This document shows, in pieces, positions 42,750 through 52,577 of a DNA stretch of 64,000 nt. Source of the stretch: Winogradskyella echinorum (GTDB taxonomy: Bacteria; Bacteroidota; Bacteroidia; Flavobacteriales; Flavobacteriaceae); NCBI RefSeq assembly GCF_014297365.1, contig NZ_JACOQD010000003.1:124001-188000 (forward strand), given 5' to 3'. The position numbers were made by a program, and so were the translations under genes. A model generated the notes under the pieces. It was given only the letters and a program-made list of their open reading frames with translations, was not told where the DNA came from and made no database searches. The stretch's first letter is position 1, and each line of letters starts with the position of its first letter.

Positions 42750-42757
42750 TTAACGAA
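42569..42757 (+). repeat. attC-like site of the solitary cassette
   Basis: GCCCATAAC-AATA-GCTAT at the left and ATAGC-CGAAGCC-GTT at the right pair as inner and outer arms. AAC to GTT spans 177 bp, longer than the array sites. An interior AATTTCTTAATCGGAAATT inverted repeat gives the internal hairpin. Confidence 0.62.
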
Positions 42758-42821
42758 ACCACCTAAAATTTCCCTAAAAAAAACCATTGCCCATTAAAAA
42801 CCAATTCACTACTTTAGTTCT

Positions 42822-45029
42822 ATGACTGAAGAAGCCATAGAAAAAGAAAATAAAGCCATTGCTAAAGCTTACAAAGAATTACTAAAGGTAAGCTATCAGA
42901 CGTTGACGGAAGACGATAAAAAATTAATTCGTCATGCTTTTGATGTAGCTGTTGATGCGCATAAAGACCAACGACGCAAGTCTGGTGAGGCTTATATTTT
43001 TCATCCTATTGCAGTAGCTAAAATTGTAGCACAAGAGATTGGACTTGATGCCACATCTATAGCTGCAGCTTTGCTACACGATGTAGTAGAGGACAATCCA
43101 GATTACACCATTGCAGATATGGAACGTCTTTTTGGTGAAACCGTTGCCAGAATTGTAGATGGTCTCACCAAAATTTCTTCGCTAAAAAAAGATATGGATG
43201 TGTCGCTTCAGGCAGAGAATTTCCGTAAAATGTTATTAACGCTCAATGATGATGTGCGCGTTATTATTATAAAAATCGCAGATCGTTTGCACAATATGCA
43301 AACTATGGATTCTATGCGGCATGACAAACAAGTTAAAATTGCATCCGAAACATTATACATTTACGCTCCTTTAGCTCATAGAATTGGGCTTTACAACATT
43401 AAAACAGAACTCGAAGATTTAGGATTAAAATACACTGAACCAGAAGTATACAATGATATTGCTGAAAAAATGCAAGAGAGTAAAGAGGAGCAGGACACTT
43501 ATATACAATCGTTTTCTAAAGTCATTGAAAAATCATTAAATAAAGAAGGCCTTAACTACGAAATAAAAGGACGACCAAAATCCATTTTTAGTATTAGACG
43601 GAAAATGGTAAAACAAGGGGTTTCCTTTGATGAAGTTTATGATAAGTTTGCGGTTAGAATTATATATAAATCTGATTTAGAAAATGAAAAATTTCTAGCT
43701 TGGAAAATATATTCTGTAGTAACGGACCATTTTACTCCAAACCCGATTCGACTTCGCGATTGGATTTCGTCACCAAAATCTACAGGTTACGAGGCGCTAC
43801 ATATTACGGTTGTTGGTCCTAAAAGTCGTTGGGTAGAAGTTCAGATTCGAAGTGAACGTATGAACGAGATTGCCGAAAAAGGCTATGCTGCTCATTATAA
43901 ATACAAAAACAAAGAAGACAAAGAGGATAATTTAGACATTTGGATTAACCGATTACAAGAAGCTTTAGAAAATAACGAGGCAGATGCAGTTGACTTTGTG
44001 GAGCAGTTTAAGCTCAATCTTTATTCTAAAGAAATCTTTGTGTTTTCACCAAAAGGGGATTTAAAATCCTTACCAAAAGGAGCTACTCCACTCGACTTTG
44101 CGTTTAGTATCCATACCGAAGTTGGTATGAAAACTAGAGGTGCTAAAGTTAATGGTAAATTAATGCCTCTTAGCCATGAGTTGCAAAGTGGTGATCGTGT
44201 AGAGATTTTAACCTCAGAAAATGCTAAACCCAACTCTAACTGGCTCGATTATGCGACTACTGCGAGAGCCCGAAGCAAAATAAAATCAGCATTAAATGCA
44301 GATACCAAACTAATTGCTGAAGAAGGCAAAGAAATTTTAAGACGAAAACTAAAGCAGCTTAAAATTACATTGAATGAAAAATCAATTAATGAGCTTGTTA
44401 ATTATTTTAAATTAAAAACGTCTTTAGATTTATTTTACCGCGTTGGTATTGGAACTATAGATAACACAAAATTAAAAGCCTTCGCTTCATCTCGAAGCAA
44501 TGCTTTTATGAGCTATATTAAAAACAGAATTCGTAAACCAGAAGTTCCGAAAGACATCGATAAAGATGAAATTACTTCTAAATACGATATGCTGGTTTTT
44601 GGTAAGGAAGAAGAACGACTTAATTATACATTAGCTAATTGTTGCAATCCAATTCCTGGTGATAAAGTTTTTGGTTTTGTAACTATAAATGATGGTATAA
44701 AAGTTCATAAAAAGAATTGTCCAAACGCTGTAAGCTTGCAATCTAATTACGCATACAGAATAATGCAAGCCAAGTGGATAGACTCTTCTCAGCGAGTTTA
44801 CACCTCACAAATTACGCTATCTGGAATTGATAATCTTGGCTTAGTAAACGATATTACGAGTTTAATTTCGGATAATTTACATGTTAACATGAAAAGCATC
44901 AGTTTTTCTAGTGACGATGGTATTTTTAATGGAAAGATTACGGTTGAAGTTAATAACCAAACCATGTTAAAAAACCTTATTGACAAGCTCAAAAAGATTA
45001 ATGGTATTGATAAGGTGACAAGAGTGTAA
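42822..45029 (+). CDS. RelA/SpoT-family (p)ppGpp synthetase/hydrolase
   Basis: A 735-residue bifunctional stringent-response enzyme. Hydrolase HD domain at about 45-200 (YIFHPIAVAKIVAQEIG; LLHDVVED near 84-91), synthetase domain at about 240-350 (GRPKSIFSIRRKM; YEALHITVVGP), TGS domain at about 390-455 (FVFSPKGDLKSLPKGATPLDFAFSIH) and C-terminal ACT domain (660-735). The HD residues are intact, so hydrolysis is likely retained, as expected for the single Rel enzyme of Bacteroidota. The solitary cassette lies directly upstream. Confidence 0.95.
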   Translation: MTEEAIEKENKAIAKAYKELLKVSYQTLTEDDKKLIRHAFDVAVDAHKDQRRKSGEAYIFHPIAVAKIVAQEIGLDATSIAAALLHDVVEDNPDYTIADMERLFGETVARIVDGLTKISSLKKDMDVSLQAENFRKMLLTLNDDVRVIIIKIADRLHNMQTMDSMRHDKQVKIASETLYIYAPLAHRIGLYNIKTELEDLGLKYTEPEVYNDIAEKMQESKEEQDTYIQSFSKVIEKSLNKEGLNYEIKGRPKSIFSIRRKMVKQGVSFDEVYDKFAVRIIYKSDLENEKFLAWKIYSVVTDHFTPNPIRLRDWISSPKSTGYEALHITVVGPKSRWVEVQIRSERMNEIAEKGYAAHYKYKNKEDKEDNLDIWINRLQEALENNEADAVDFVEQFKLNLYSKEIFVFSPKGDLKSLPKGATPLDFAFSIHTEVGMKTRGAKVNGKLMPLSHELQSGDRVEILTSENAKPNSNWLDYATTARARSKIKSALNADTKLIAEEGKEILRRKLKQLKITLNEKSINELVNYFKLKTSLDLFYRVGIGTIDNTKLKAFASSRSNAFMSYIKNRIRKPEVPKDIDKDEITSKYDMLVFGKEEERLNYTLANCCNPIPGDKVFGFVTINDGIKVHKKNCPNAVSLQSNYAYRIMQAKWIDSSQRVYTSQITLSGIDNLGLVNDITSLISDNLHVNMKSISFSSDDGIFNGKITVEVNNQTMLKNLIDKLKKINGIDKVTRV

Positions 45030-45117
45030 TTTTTTAGTTTTTAACCATTCTTGAAAACTTGTTCATTTCTTTCTCTTTTAATGCTAAATTATACAATTCA
45101 TATCCTATAAATTTATG

Positions 45118-45125
45118 TAAATTTG
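45118..45125 (+). promoter_or_regulatory. -7 box (TAAATTTG) of the Fur-family gene
   Basis: Fits TAnnTTTG, ten bases before the ATG at 45136. Confidence 0.55.
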
Positions 45126-45135
45126 CTCCTTAATT

Positions 45136-45588
45136 ATGAATGCAACTAAAGAAGAAAGCAATCAGGAAATTGTAAAACGTGTTTTTACACAATTCCTTGA
45201 AGACAAAGGTCATAGAAAAACGCCTGAGCGTTACGCTATACTTCAAGAAATCTATGATAGTGAAGAACATTTTGATATAGAGTCACTTTATATTAAAATG
45301 AAAAACAAGAACTATCGTGTGAGTAGAGCAACACTATACAATACCATTGAATTATTGCTAGAATGCGCCTTGGTAAGAAAGCATCAGTTTGGGCAAAGTC
45401 AGGCACATTACGAAAAATCTTATTTCGATAAAAATCACGATCACGTTATACTTACCGATACTGGAGAGGTTATAGAATTTTGTGATCCACGCATTCAATC
45501 TATTAAAAAAACCATAGAAGAGGTTTTTGATATTCAGATAACTAATCATTCACTATATTTTTACGGTAACCGTAAAAAAGACGACTAA
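45136..45588 (+). CDS. Fur-family transcriptional regulator
   Basis: 150 residues: a winged helix ([43 protein letters not shown]) and a dimerisation/metal domain with [15 protein letters not shown]. The two cysteines that form the structural zinc CxxC in E. coli Fur (ICLDCG) are replaced by L and T here, so metal binding must rely on the histidines and acidic residues. Ferric uptake regulation is likely but PerR or Zur types are not excluded. It is followed after 13 bases by purA. Confidence 0.9.
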   Translation: MNATKEESNQEIVKRVFTQFLEDKGHRKTPERYAILQEIYDSEEHFDIESLYIKMKNKNYRVSRATLYNTIELLLECALVRKHQFGQSQAHYEKSYFDKNHDHVILTDTGEVIEFCDPRIQSIKKTIEEVFDIQITNHSLYFYGNRKKDD

Positions 45589-45601
45589 CTAATTTTTAAA
45601 A

Positions 45602-46882
45602 ATGGCAGTAGATTTACTACTTGGATTACAATGGGGAGATGAGGGCAAAGGAAAAATTGTCGATGTATTCACCTCTAAATACGATATTATTGCACGCTTT
45701 CAAGGTGGCCCAAATGCAGGACACACTTTAGTATTTAATGGTAGAAAGCATGTTTTACACACCATTCCTTCTGGGATTTTTCACGACGATACGGTAAACC
45801 TTGTAGGTAATGGCGTAGTTATAGATCCTGTGATTTTCAAAAAAGAATTAGACAAATTAGACGAGCAAAATGTAGATTACAAAAAATCACTTTGCATTTC
45901 GCGAAAAGCGCACATTATTTTACCAACGCATCGCTTATTAGATGCTGCAAGTGAAGCTTCTAAAGGAAAAGCAAAAATTGGTTCTACTTTAAAAGGTATT
46001 GGTCCAACATACATGGATAAAACCGGTAGAAATGGTATTAGAGTTGGTGATATTGAATTGGCCGACTGGAAAGACAAATACAGAGCTTTAGCAGATAAGC
46101 ACGAAGCGATGATAGCATTCTACAATGTAGATATTCAATACGATTTAGATGAATTAGAAGCAGATTTCTTCGATGCAATAGAAACTTTAAAAAGCTTAAA
46201 ATTCATTGATTCTGAAGAATTTATTCACCAAGCACAAGCTTCAGGAAAATCAATTTTAGCAGAAGGAGCTCAAGGCTCATTATTAGATATTGACTTTGGA
46301 ACCTATCCATTTGTAACATCTTCTAACACCACTGCTGCTGGAGCCTGTACAGGTTTAGGTGTAGCACCAAACCAAATAGGTGAAGTTTTCGGAATTTTTA
46401 AAGCCTATACAACGCGTGTTGGTTCTGGTCCTTTTCCAACAGAATTGTTCGACAAAGACGGAGAAACTATGGCTAAAGTTGGTAACGAATTTGGTGCAAC
46501 TACAGGTCGTCCTAGACGTTGTGGCTGGTTAGATTTAGTGGCTTTACGCTATGCTTGCCAAGTTAATGGTGTTACGCAATTAATTATGATGAAAGGTGAT
46601 GTACTTTCAGGATTTAAAACCTTAAAAGTTTGTACTGCTTACAAATATAAGGGTGAAGAAATTACACATTTACCATACAATATTGAAGAAGAAAATGTCA
46701 CTCCTATTTATACTGAAGTAAAAGGTTGGGCAGCAGATTTAACTGGTATGACTGAAGCATCACAATTACCAGAAAACTTAAATGCTTATGTTGAGTTTTT
46801 AGAAAAAGAACTTAACATTCCGATTACAATAGTGTCTGTAGGTCCAGATCGTAAGCAGACGATTGTAAGAAAGACTGTATAG
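45602..46882 (+). CDS. purA: Adenylosuccinate synthetase
   Basis: 426 residues catalysing IMP plus aspartate plus GTP to adenylosuccinate, the first committed step to AMP. The N-terminal GTP-binding LQWGDEGKGKIVDVF, GGPNAGHTL and the IMP-binding TSSNTTAAGACTGLG and TTGRPRRCGWLDL motifs are present. Full family length. It lies 13 bases after the Fur-family gene and may be co-transcribed with it. Confidence 0.97.
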   Translation: MAVDLLLGLQWGDEGKGKIVDVFTSKYDIIARFQGGPNAGHTLVFNGRKHVLHTIPSGIFHDDTVNLVGNGVVIDPVIFKKELDKLDEQNVDYKKSLCISRKAHIILPTHRLLDAASEASKGKAKIGSTLKGIGPTYMDKTGRNGIRVGDIELADWKDKYRALADKHEAMIAFYNVDIQYDLDELEADFFDAIETLKSLKFIDSEEFIHQAQASGKSILAEGAQGSLLDIDFGTYPFVTSSNTTAAGACTGLGVAPNQIGEVFGIFKAYTTRVGSGPFPTELFDKDGETMAKVGNEFGATTGRPRRCGWLDLVALRYACQVNGVTQLIMMKGDVLSGFKTLKVCTAYKYKGEEITHLPYNIEEENVTPIYTEVKGWAADLTGMTEASQLPENLNAYVEFLEKELNIPITIVSVGPDRKQTIVRKTV

Positions 46883-46938
46883 TTAATTGCGTTTTTCTGT
46901 TAAAAAAACTGTTAACTCATACTAAAGCAAACCTATAA

Positions 46939-48783
46939 ATGTTATTTTGTAAAAAACAGCTTGCTTTGAATTGTATAAAGTATTTTCTTTTTATTTTATG
47001 TTTTAGTATCACCACTGTCAGTTTTGCTCAAAAACAAAAGATTACGGTTAAATATGCTGGTACATTAGCTACAGATCCTGAGATTAAAGATGGCGCAAAA
47101 GTTTTTACAAGAGATAAATCTTTGCAAGTTCATTTTTTTCATAAAGGTGCCGATGTGTTCTGTGATAGAGCTATCTATTATGAAGACCAAGATTACTTAG
47201 AAGCCTTTGGTAATGTAGTGATGAAACAAGGAGACACTATCAATATGACTACCAAGTATATTGAATATAGTGGTAAAACGCAACTAGCATTTGCGAGAGG
47301 AGATGTGGTTTTAACAGATCCACAATCTGTTTTAACTACAGACAAATTACACTATGATAGAAGCAGACAATTAGCCTACTACGATACTAAAGGGAAAGTA
47401 GTAAGAGATTCGTCTGGCACTATTACAAGCCAGATTGGGCGCTATTACATGAACGCAAATAAATATCAGTTTACCCAAGATGTTGTTTTGGTAAACCCTG
47501 ATTATACACTAAATACAGAACGTCTCGATTTTTTCACTCAAAACGGATTTGCCTACCTTTTTGGGCCATCAACCATTACTGGAGAAACTAGTACTATATA
47601 TTGCGAGCGTGGCTTTTATGACACCAATAATAATACAGGACATTTTCAACGAAACGCAAAAATAGATTACGATAACAGAACCGTTGAAGGTGATAGTTTA
47701 TATTTTGACAGAAACCGAAGTTTTGCTTCTGCCACCAACAATATTACCGTTACAGATACTTTAAACAAAAGTATTGTTAAAGGGCATTATGCAGAGGTTT
47801 GGCGAGAAAAAGATTCCATGTATATTACTAAACGAGCTTTAGCTATTACTGTGCAAGAAAAAGATTCCGTTTACCTACATGCAGATAAACTCATGGTAAC
47901 TGGCAAAGCCGACAATCGTATTACTCGCGCATACTACAATGCAAGGCTATACAAAAGTGATCTGGCCGGAAAAGCAGATTCTATACACGTTAATCACAAA
48001 ACAGGATTAATGCAAATGATTAATCTTAGCCGATTTAGTTCTACAGATGCTTTTGCTACAAAACGAAAACCAGTGTTGTGGAATTTAGGAAATCAAATGA
48101 CAGGAGATACTATTCATGTACTTTCTAATGTAGAAACAGAAAAATTAGATTCACTAAAAGTGTATAACAATGCCTTTTTAGTGAGCAAGGACACACTAAG
48201 TAAAGACAATTTTAACCAAATAAAAGGACAACGTTTAATCGGACTTTTTAGAGATAATGAACTCTATAATGTTGACATTATTAAAAATGCCGAAGTCATT
48301 TACTATTCGAGAAATGCTGAAAACGAATTAGTTGGTATAAATAAATCTAAATCTGGAAGCATTAATATTAAAATTGAAGCGCAAGAAATTGAAGAAATAA
48401 GGCTTATTCAACAAATTGACGGTAAATTATATCCAGAATCAGAATTTCCACAAAGTGGTAAATTGTTTAGAGGTTTCGATTGGAGAGGAGAAGAACGACC
48501 ATTATCGGTTGAAGATTTATTTAAAGACGATCCACCTTTAGTATTACCTAAAATTAAAGGCTTAGCCGATTATGTACCTCCAGAAGACTTTATTGACGAA
48601 AGTGTAAGTGAGCGTATTGAGCAAGCTGGTAAGGAAACGCCAAACAAGCCAAATAAAGCAGCTCAAAATTTACCAAAAAAGACGGCTCCTATACCATTAA
48701 AACCAAAAATAAAAGAAACAGACTCCATAAAGAAACCCTTAAAAGAAACTATAAAGGTTAAAGCCAAAACAAAGGATCAATAA
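46939..48783 (+). CDS. OstA/LptA-like outer membrane biogenesis protein
   Basis: A 614-residue exported protein with a signal segment (about 12-31, FLFILCFSITTVSFAQ) and an OstA/LptA-like N-terminal domain of repeated beta strands (VFCDRAIYYEDQDYLEAFGNVVMKQGDTINMTT; GDVVLTDPQSVLTTDKLHYD). These form a beta-jelly-roll expected to handle lipopolysaccharide in the periplasm. The last ~60 residues are lysine- and proline-rich and probably disordered. It is seven bases from the aminotransferase gene. Role in LPS transport is by family. Confidence 0.87.
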   Translation: MLFCKKQLALNCIKYFLFILCFSITTVSFAQKQKITVKYAGTLATDPEIKDGAKVFTRDKSLQVHFFHKGADVFCDRAIYYEDQDYLEAFGNVVMKQGDTINMTTKYIEYSGKTQLAFARGDVVLTDPQSVLTTDKLHYDRSRQLAYYDTKGKVVRDSSGTITSQIGRYYMNANKYQFTQDVVLVNPDYTLNTERLDFFTQNGFAYLFGPSTITGETSTIYCERGFYDTNNNTGHFQRNAKIDYDNRTVEGDSLYFDRNRSFASATNNITVTDTLNKSIVKGHYAEVWREKDSMYITKRALAITVQEKDSVYLHADKLMVTGKADNRITRAYYNARLYKSDLAGKADSIHVNHKTGLMQMINLSRFSSTDAFATKRKPVLWNLGNQMTGDTIHVLSNVETEKLDSLKVYNNAFLVSKDTLSKDNFNQIKGQRLIGLFRDNELYNVDIIKNAEVIYYSRNAENELVGINKSKSGSINIKIEAQEIEEIRLIQQIDGKLYPESEFPQSGKLFRGFDWRGEERPLSVEDLFKDDPPLVLPKIKGLADYVPPEDFIDESVSERIEQAGKETPNKPNKAAQNLPKKTAPIPLKPKIKETDSIKKPLKETIKVKAKTKDQ

Positions 48784-48790
48784 TTGGTAT

Positions 48791-49966
48791 ATGCAAGATG
48801 ATTTTTTTAAATATCAAGCACAAACAACTCCACATCCATTGGCTATGGAAATTAGCCATGCCGAAGGATCATATATATACGATACCAACGGAAAAGCCTA
48901 TCTCGATTTTGTAGCTGGTGTTTCTGCATGTTCTTTAGGTCATTCTCACCCTGAAGTTGTAAATGCTGTAAAGAGTCAATTAGATAAGTATCTACATGTT
49001 ATGGTTTATGGAGAATATATCCAACAGCCAGCAGTTGAGTTATCTAAGTTAATTGCCAAGCATTTACCAGAGCCATTAGAAACAACTTACCTTGTTAACT
49101 CTGGTACAGAGGCCATTGAAGGTAGTTTAAAATTAGCACGTCGTTTTACAGGACGATCTCAAATAATTGCTGCAAAAAATGCTTATCATGGTAATACCAT
49201 GGGCTCCTTAAGTCTAATGGATTACGAAGAACGTAAACGCCCTTTTTTACCATTAATTCCAGATATAACTCATATTGAGTTTAACGTTGAAGATGATTTA
49301 ACTCAAATTACAGAAAAAACGGCAGCCGTTATTTTAGAAACCATACAAGGAGGTGCAGGTTTTATTGAACCAAAGCATAATTACCTAAAAAAAGTACAAC
49401 AACGTTGTAATGACGTTGGCGCTGTATTTATTTTAGATGAAATCCAACCAGGCATTGGACGCACAGGAAAGCTATTCGGGTTTGAAAATTACAATTGCCA
49501 ACCAGATATCGTCGTTACTGGCAAAGGTCTTGGAGGTGGTTTACCTATTGGAGCTTTTTCAGCCTCTAAAGAAATGATGGCTAGTTTAAGTGATAATCCC
49601 AAGCTTGGCCATATCACCACTTTTGGCGGAAATCCTGTAATTGCTGCTGCTGCTCTAGCAACTTTAAAAGAAATTACCGAGACAAATTTAATGGTTGAGG
49701 CTCTAGAAAAAGAACAGCTCATTAGAAAACACCTTCAACACAAACACATAAAAGATATTAGAGGTCGAGGGTTAATGTTAGCTGCAATTACAGATAATGC
49801 AGACTTAACAAATGAGGTAATTTTAAAATGTAAAGACCAAGGATTGGTACTTTTTTGGTTACTTTTTGAGCCTAAAGCCATCCGAATTACACCTCCTTTA
49901 ACAATTTCGGAGGATGAAATTATTAAAGGTTGTCAAATAATAACTTCAGTTTTAGATTCCATCTAA
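48791..49966 (+). CDS. Class III PLP-dependent aminotransferase
   Basis: 391 residues of the acetylornithine/ornithine aminotransferase superfamily: YLDFVAGVSACSLGHSHPEV, the SGTEAIEGSLKLAR phosphate-binding region, FILDEIQPGIGRTG, and PLP lysine K245 (VTGKGLGGGLPIGAF). Substrate is uncertain; annotations in related flavobacteria read aspartate aminotransferase family. Co-oriented seven bases after the OstA-like gene. Confidence 0.9.
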   Translation: MQDDFFKYQAQTTPHPLAMEISHAEGSYIYDTNGKAYLDFVAGVSACSLGHSHPEVVNAVKSQLDKYLHVMVYGEYIQQPAVELSKLIAKHLPEPLETTYLVNSGTEAIEGSLKLARRFTGRSQIIAAKNAYHGNTMGSLSLMDYEERKRPFLPLIPDITHIEFNVEDDLTQITEKTAAVILETIQGGAGFIEPKHNYLKKVQQRCNDVGAVFILDEIQPGIGRTGKLFGFENYNCQPDIVVTGKGLGGGLPIGAFSASKEMMASLSDNPKLGHITTFGGNPVIAAAALATLKEITETNLMVEALEKEQLIRKHLQHKHIKDIRGRGLMLAAITDNADLTNEVILKCKDQGLVLFWLLFEPKAIRITPPLTISEDEIIKGCQIITSVLDSI

Positions 49967-50126
49967 CAATTAAAATTCCAATTAATCATTTGACTTTCAA
50001 CACTTCATGTTCTTTTACATAAAGTGAAAGATCAATGTTAATTAATTTGTTAAAAACATTAAATCAAAAGACGATGTAGAGCAAACGATAACAGTAATTT
50101 TATTCTAGTGAATTATTAAACCGCTT

Positions 50127-51533
50127 ATGCAATACAGTCACGACGACGAAAATTTATCACTTACCCGATTTGAATCGATGTTAAAAACAAACGATATTTT
50201 GTTTTTCGATTCAAGTGAATTTGAAAATATCATACATCACTATCTCGAGAACGGCAAAATTGCTCTATCTAAACGTGCAATTAAGTTAGGTTTAGAACAA
50301 CACCCAACATCAATTAACTTAAGGTTATTTCAGGTTGAAATATTAGTAATTGAAAATAAATTTAATGAGGCCGATGAAATCTTAGACATGCTTCATGATT
50401 TAGAACCTACTAACGAAGAAATTTTTATTCAGAAGGCAAATGTATTATCTAAACAAGATGAACATAAAAAAGCAATAGACACATTACTTATTGCAATTGA
50501 AATGTCTAGTACTCCAGAAAATGATGCCGATTTATATGCATTAGTTGGTATGGAGTATCTTTTTCTAGATCAATTCGATAATGCTATCATCTATTTTAAA
50601 AAATGCTTAGAAACCGATACTACAGATTATTCTGCCTTGCATAATGTTATTTATTGCTATGATTTTCTAAACAAAAATGAAGAAGCCATAGAATATCTAA
50701 ATACATTCTTAGATAAAAATCCTTATTGCGAAGTGGCTTGGCATCAACTTGGCCGTCAATATTTTACTATAAAAGAATACGGAAAAGCCAATGCAGCTTT
50801 CGATTTTGCCATCATATCAGATGATACTTTTGTAGGTGCTTATATTGAAAAAGGTAAAGTATTAGAAAAACTTGAAAAGTATGAAGAAGCTATAGAAAAC
50901 TACAAAATTACTTTGGCTTTAGAAGACCCAACGTCATTTGCACTACTACGAATGGGCTTTTGTTATGATAAACTTGGACAAGAAGATTTAGCGATTCAAT
51001 TTCTAAAAAAGACCATAGACGAAGATCCATTGCTAGATAGAGGATGGATAGCCATTACAAAGTTTTACATAAAACGTTTCAACTACCAAAAAGCGCTGTA
51101 TTATATAAATAAAGCCGTAACGATTGATGGTGACAATGTGGTCTATTGGAAACTTTATGCTAAAGTAAATAAACGTTTAAATTTCCTTGAGGAAGCAGAA
51201 CGCGGTTATAAACGCACTTTAGAATTGGGTAATTACGAATTAGAAACTTGGTTAGAAAGAGCCGATATTTTAACATCGCTGGGAGAATTTGATGCTGCTT
51301 GTTTCAATTTAATTCAAGCTTCAGAATTCTATCCAGAAAATGCGGAAATAGAATACCGATTAGGTGGTTTATACTTTACTACGCATCAAATAGAAGAAGG
51401 GCGTTTTCACCTTAAAAATGCAGTGAACTTAAATATCGACTATAGTTTTATTATTGCTGAGCTTTTTCCAAACCTTAATAATAAACCAATGGTTAAGGCT
51501 ATAATTTCAGAATCTAAAAGAGCTTCTAACTAA
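50127..51533 (+). CDS. TPR-repeat protein
   Basis: A 468-residue cytoplasmic protein (no signal peptide) made of about ten tetratricopeptide repeats across residues 40-450, for example YALVGMEYLFLDQFDNAIIYFKKCLE and AYIEKGKVLEKLEKYEEAIENYKITL. The N-terminal 40 residues (HDDENLSLTRFESMLKTNDILFFDSSEFENIIHHY) are characteristic of a conserved Bacteroidota family. Likely an adaptor. It is followed by two DUF368 genes. Confidence 0.88.
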   Translation: MQYSHDDENLSLTRFESMLKTNDILFFDSSEFENIIHHYLENGKIALSKRAIKLGLEQHPTSINLRLFQVEILVIENKFNEADEILDMLHDLEPTNEEIFIQKANVLSKQDEHKKAIDTLLIAIEMSSTPENDADLYALVGMEYLFLDQFDNAIIYFKKCLETDTTDYSALHNVIYCYDFLNKNEEAIEYLNTFLDKNPYCEVAWHQLGRQYFTIKEYGKANAAFDFAIISDDTFVGAYIEKGKVLEKLEKYEEAIENYKITLALEDPTSFALLRMGFCYDKLGQEDLAIQFLKKTIDEDPLLDRGWIAITKFYIKRFNYQKALYYINKAVTIDGDNVVYWKLYAKVNKRLNFLEEAERGYKRTLELGNYELETWLERADILTSLGEFDAACFNLIQASEFYPENAEIEYRLGGLYFTTHQIEEGRFHLKNAVNLNIDYSFIIAELFPNLNNKPMVKAIISESKRASN

Positions 51534-51608
51534 TCCCTTATCTGCTTTAAATTTAAAGTAAAATTCGTTTAAAAAATCCATACCTTAGCATTTCTTATTT
51601 AGTGAAGA

Positions 51609-52577
51609 ATGCACAGACGATTTATAGATTACTTAGTTATAACCTTTAAAGGTATTGCAATGGGAGCAGCAGATGTTGTACCTGGTGTTTCGGGTGGAAC
51701 TATTGCCTTTATTTCTGGTATTTACGAAGAACTGATTGAAAGTATTGACAAGGTCAATCTTGGTATTTTTAAAGTTTGGAAACAAAGCGGATTTAAAACC
51801 GCATGGAAATCCATTAATGGTAACTTTCTCTTAGCTCTTTTCTCTGGTATTGCCATAAGTATTCTATCCTTAGCCAAAATAATTAAATGGTTATTGTACA
51901 ATGAGCCTGTTTTATTATGGTCCTTCTTTTTTGGATTAGTTTTAGCGAGTATTTTATATATCGCCAAACAGATAAATGGTTGGTCAGCTAAAATTATAAT
52001 AGCTATTATAGCTACTTCTATCTTATCTTATTTTATAACACTTGCTGAACCGTTTGCGTCACCAGATAGTCCATTTTACTTATTGTTTTGTGGCTTTATT
52101 GCTATCATAGCAATGATTTTACCAGGTGTTTCTGGTGCATTTATTTTATTAATCCTAGGTGCCTACCAAACAGCAATAGATACCATTAACAATCTTGTTG
52201 AAGGTTTAACTACAGGAAATATGGATCTTTTTAAAGATGCCCTATTTAAATTTTGTTTGCTAGCCATTGGAGCTATCGTCGGTTTAAAAGTTTTTTCTAA
52301 AGCATTAAACTGGATGTTTAAACATCATAAAAATCTAACCTTAGCAATTCTAACAGGTTTTATGATTGGCTCTTTAAACAAAATTTGGCCTTGGAAAGAG
52401 GTCTTAAAGACTAGAATAGATTCTCATGGAGAAGTGGTAACGCTTTTAGACAGAAGTATACTTCCAACCTCTTATGATGGAAATAACCAACTTATTATGG
52501 CAGCAATTTTTATTATCTTAGGTTTTGCCACAATTCTTATTTTAGAAAGTTTAGGAAAGCAAAAAAACAACGTCTAA
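51609..52577 (+). CDS. DUF368 (PopT-type) membrane protein, copy 1
   Basis: 322 residues with about eight membrane helices and the DUF368 signatures GAADVVPGVSGGTIAFISG and a second, half-way copy ILPGVSGAFILLILGAY. DUF368 proteins have been shown to recycle undecaprenyl phosphate across the inner membrane (PopT), so this probably supplies the lipid carrier for wall and surface glycan synthesis. Its stop overlaps the next gene's ATG by one base (TAATG). Confidence 0.9.
   Translation: MHRRFIDYLVITFKGIAMGAADVVPGVSGGTIAFISGIYEELIESIDKVNLGIFKVWKQSGFKTAWKSINGNFLLALFSGIAISILSLAKIIKWLLYNEPVLLWSFFFGLVLASILYIAKQINGWSAKIIIAIIATSILSYFITLAEPFASPDSPFYLLFCGFIAIIAMILPGVSGAFILLILGAYQTAIDTINNLVEGLTTGNMDLFKDALFKFCLLAIGAIVGLKVFSKALNWMFKHHKNLTLAILTGFMIGSLNKIWPWKEVLKTRIDSHGEVVTLLDRSILPTSYDGNNQLIMAAIFIILGFATILILESLGKQKNNV

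Noticed and set aside
45118-45145. Fur autoregulation site upstream of the Fur-family gene
   Set aside because: The AT-rich stretch before the gene has no convincing 19 bp inverted repeat; only the promoter box could be supported.
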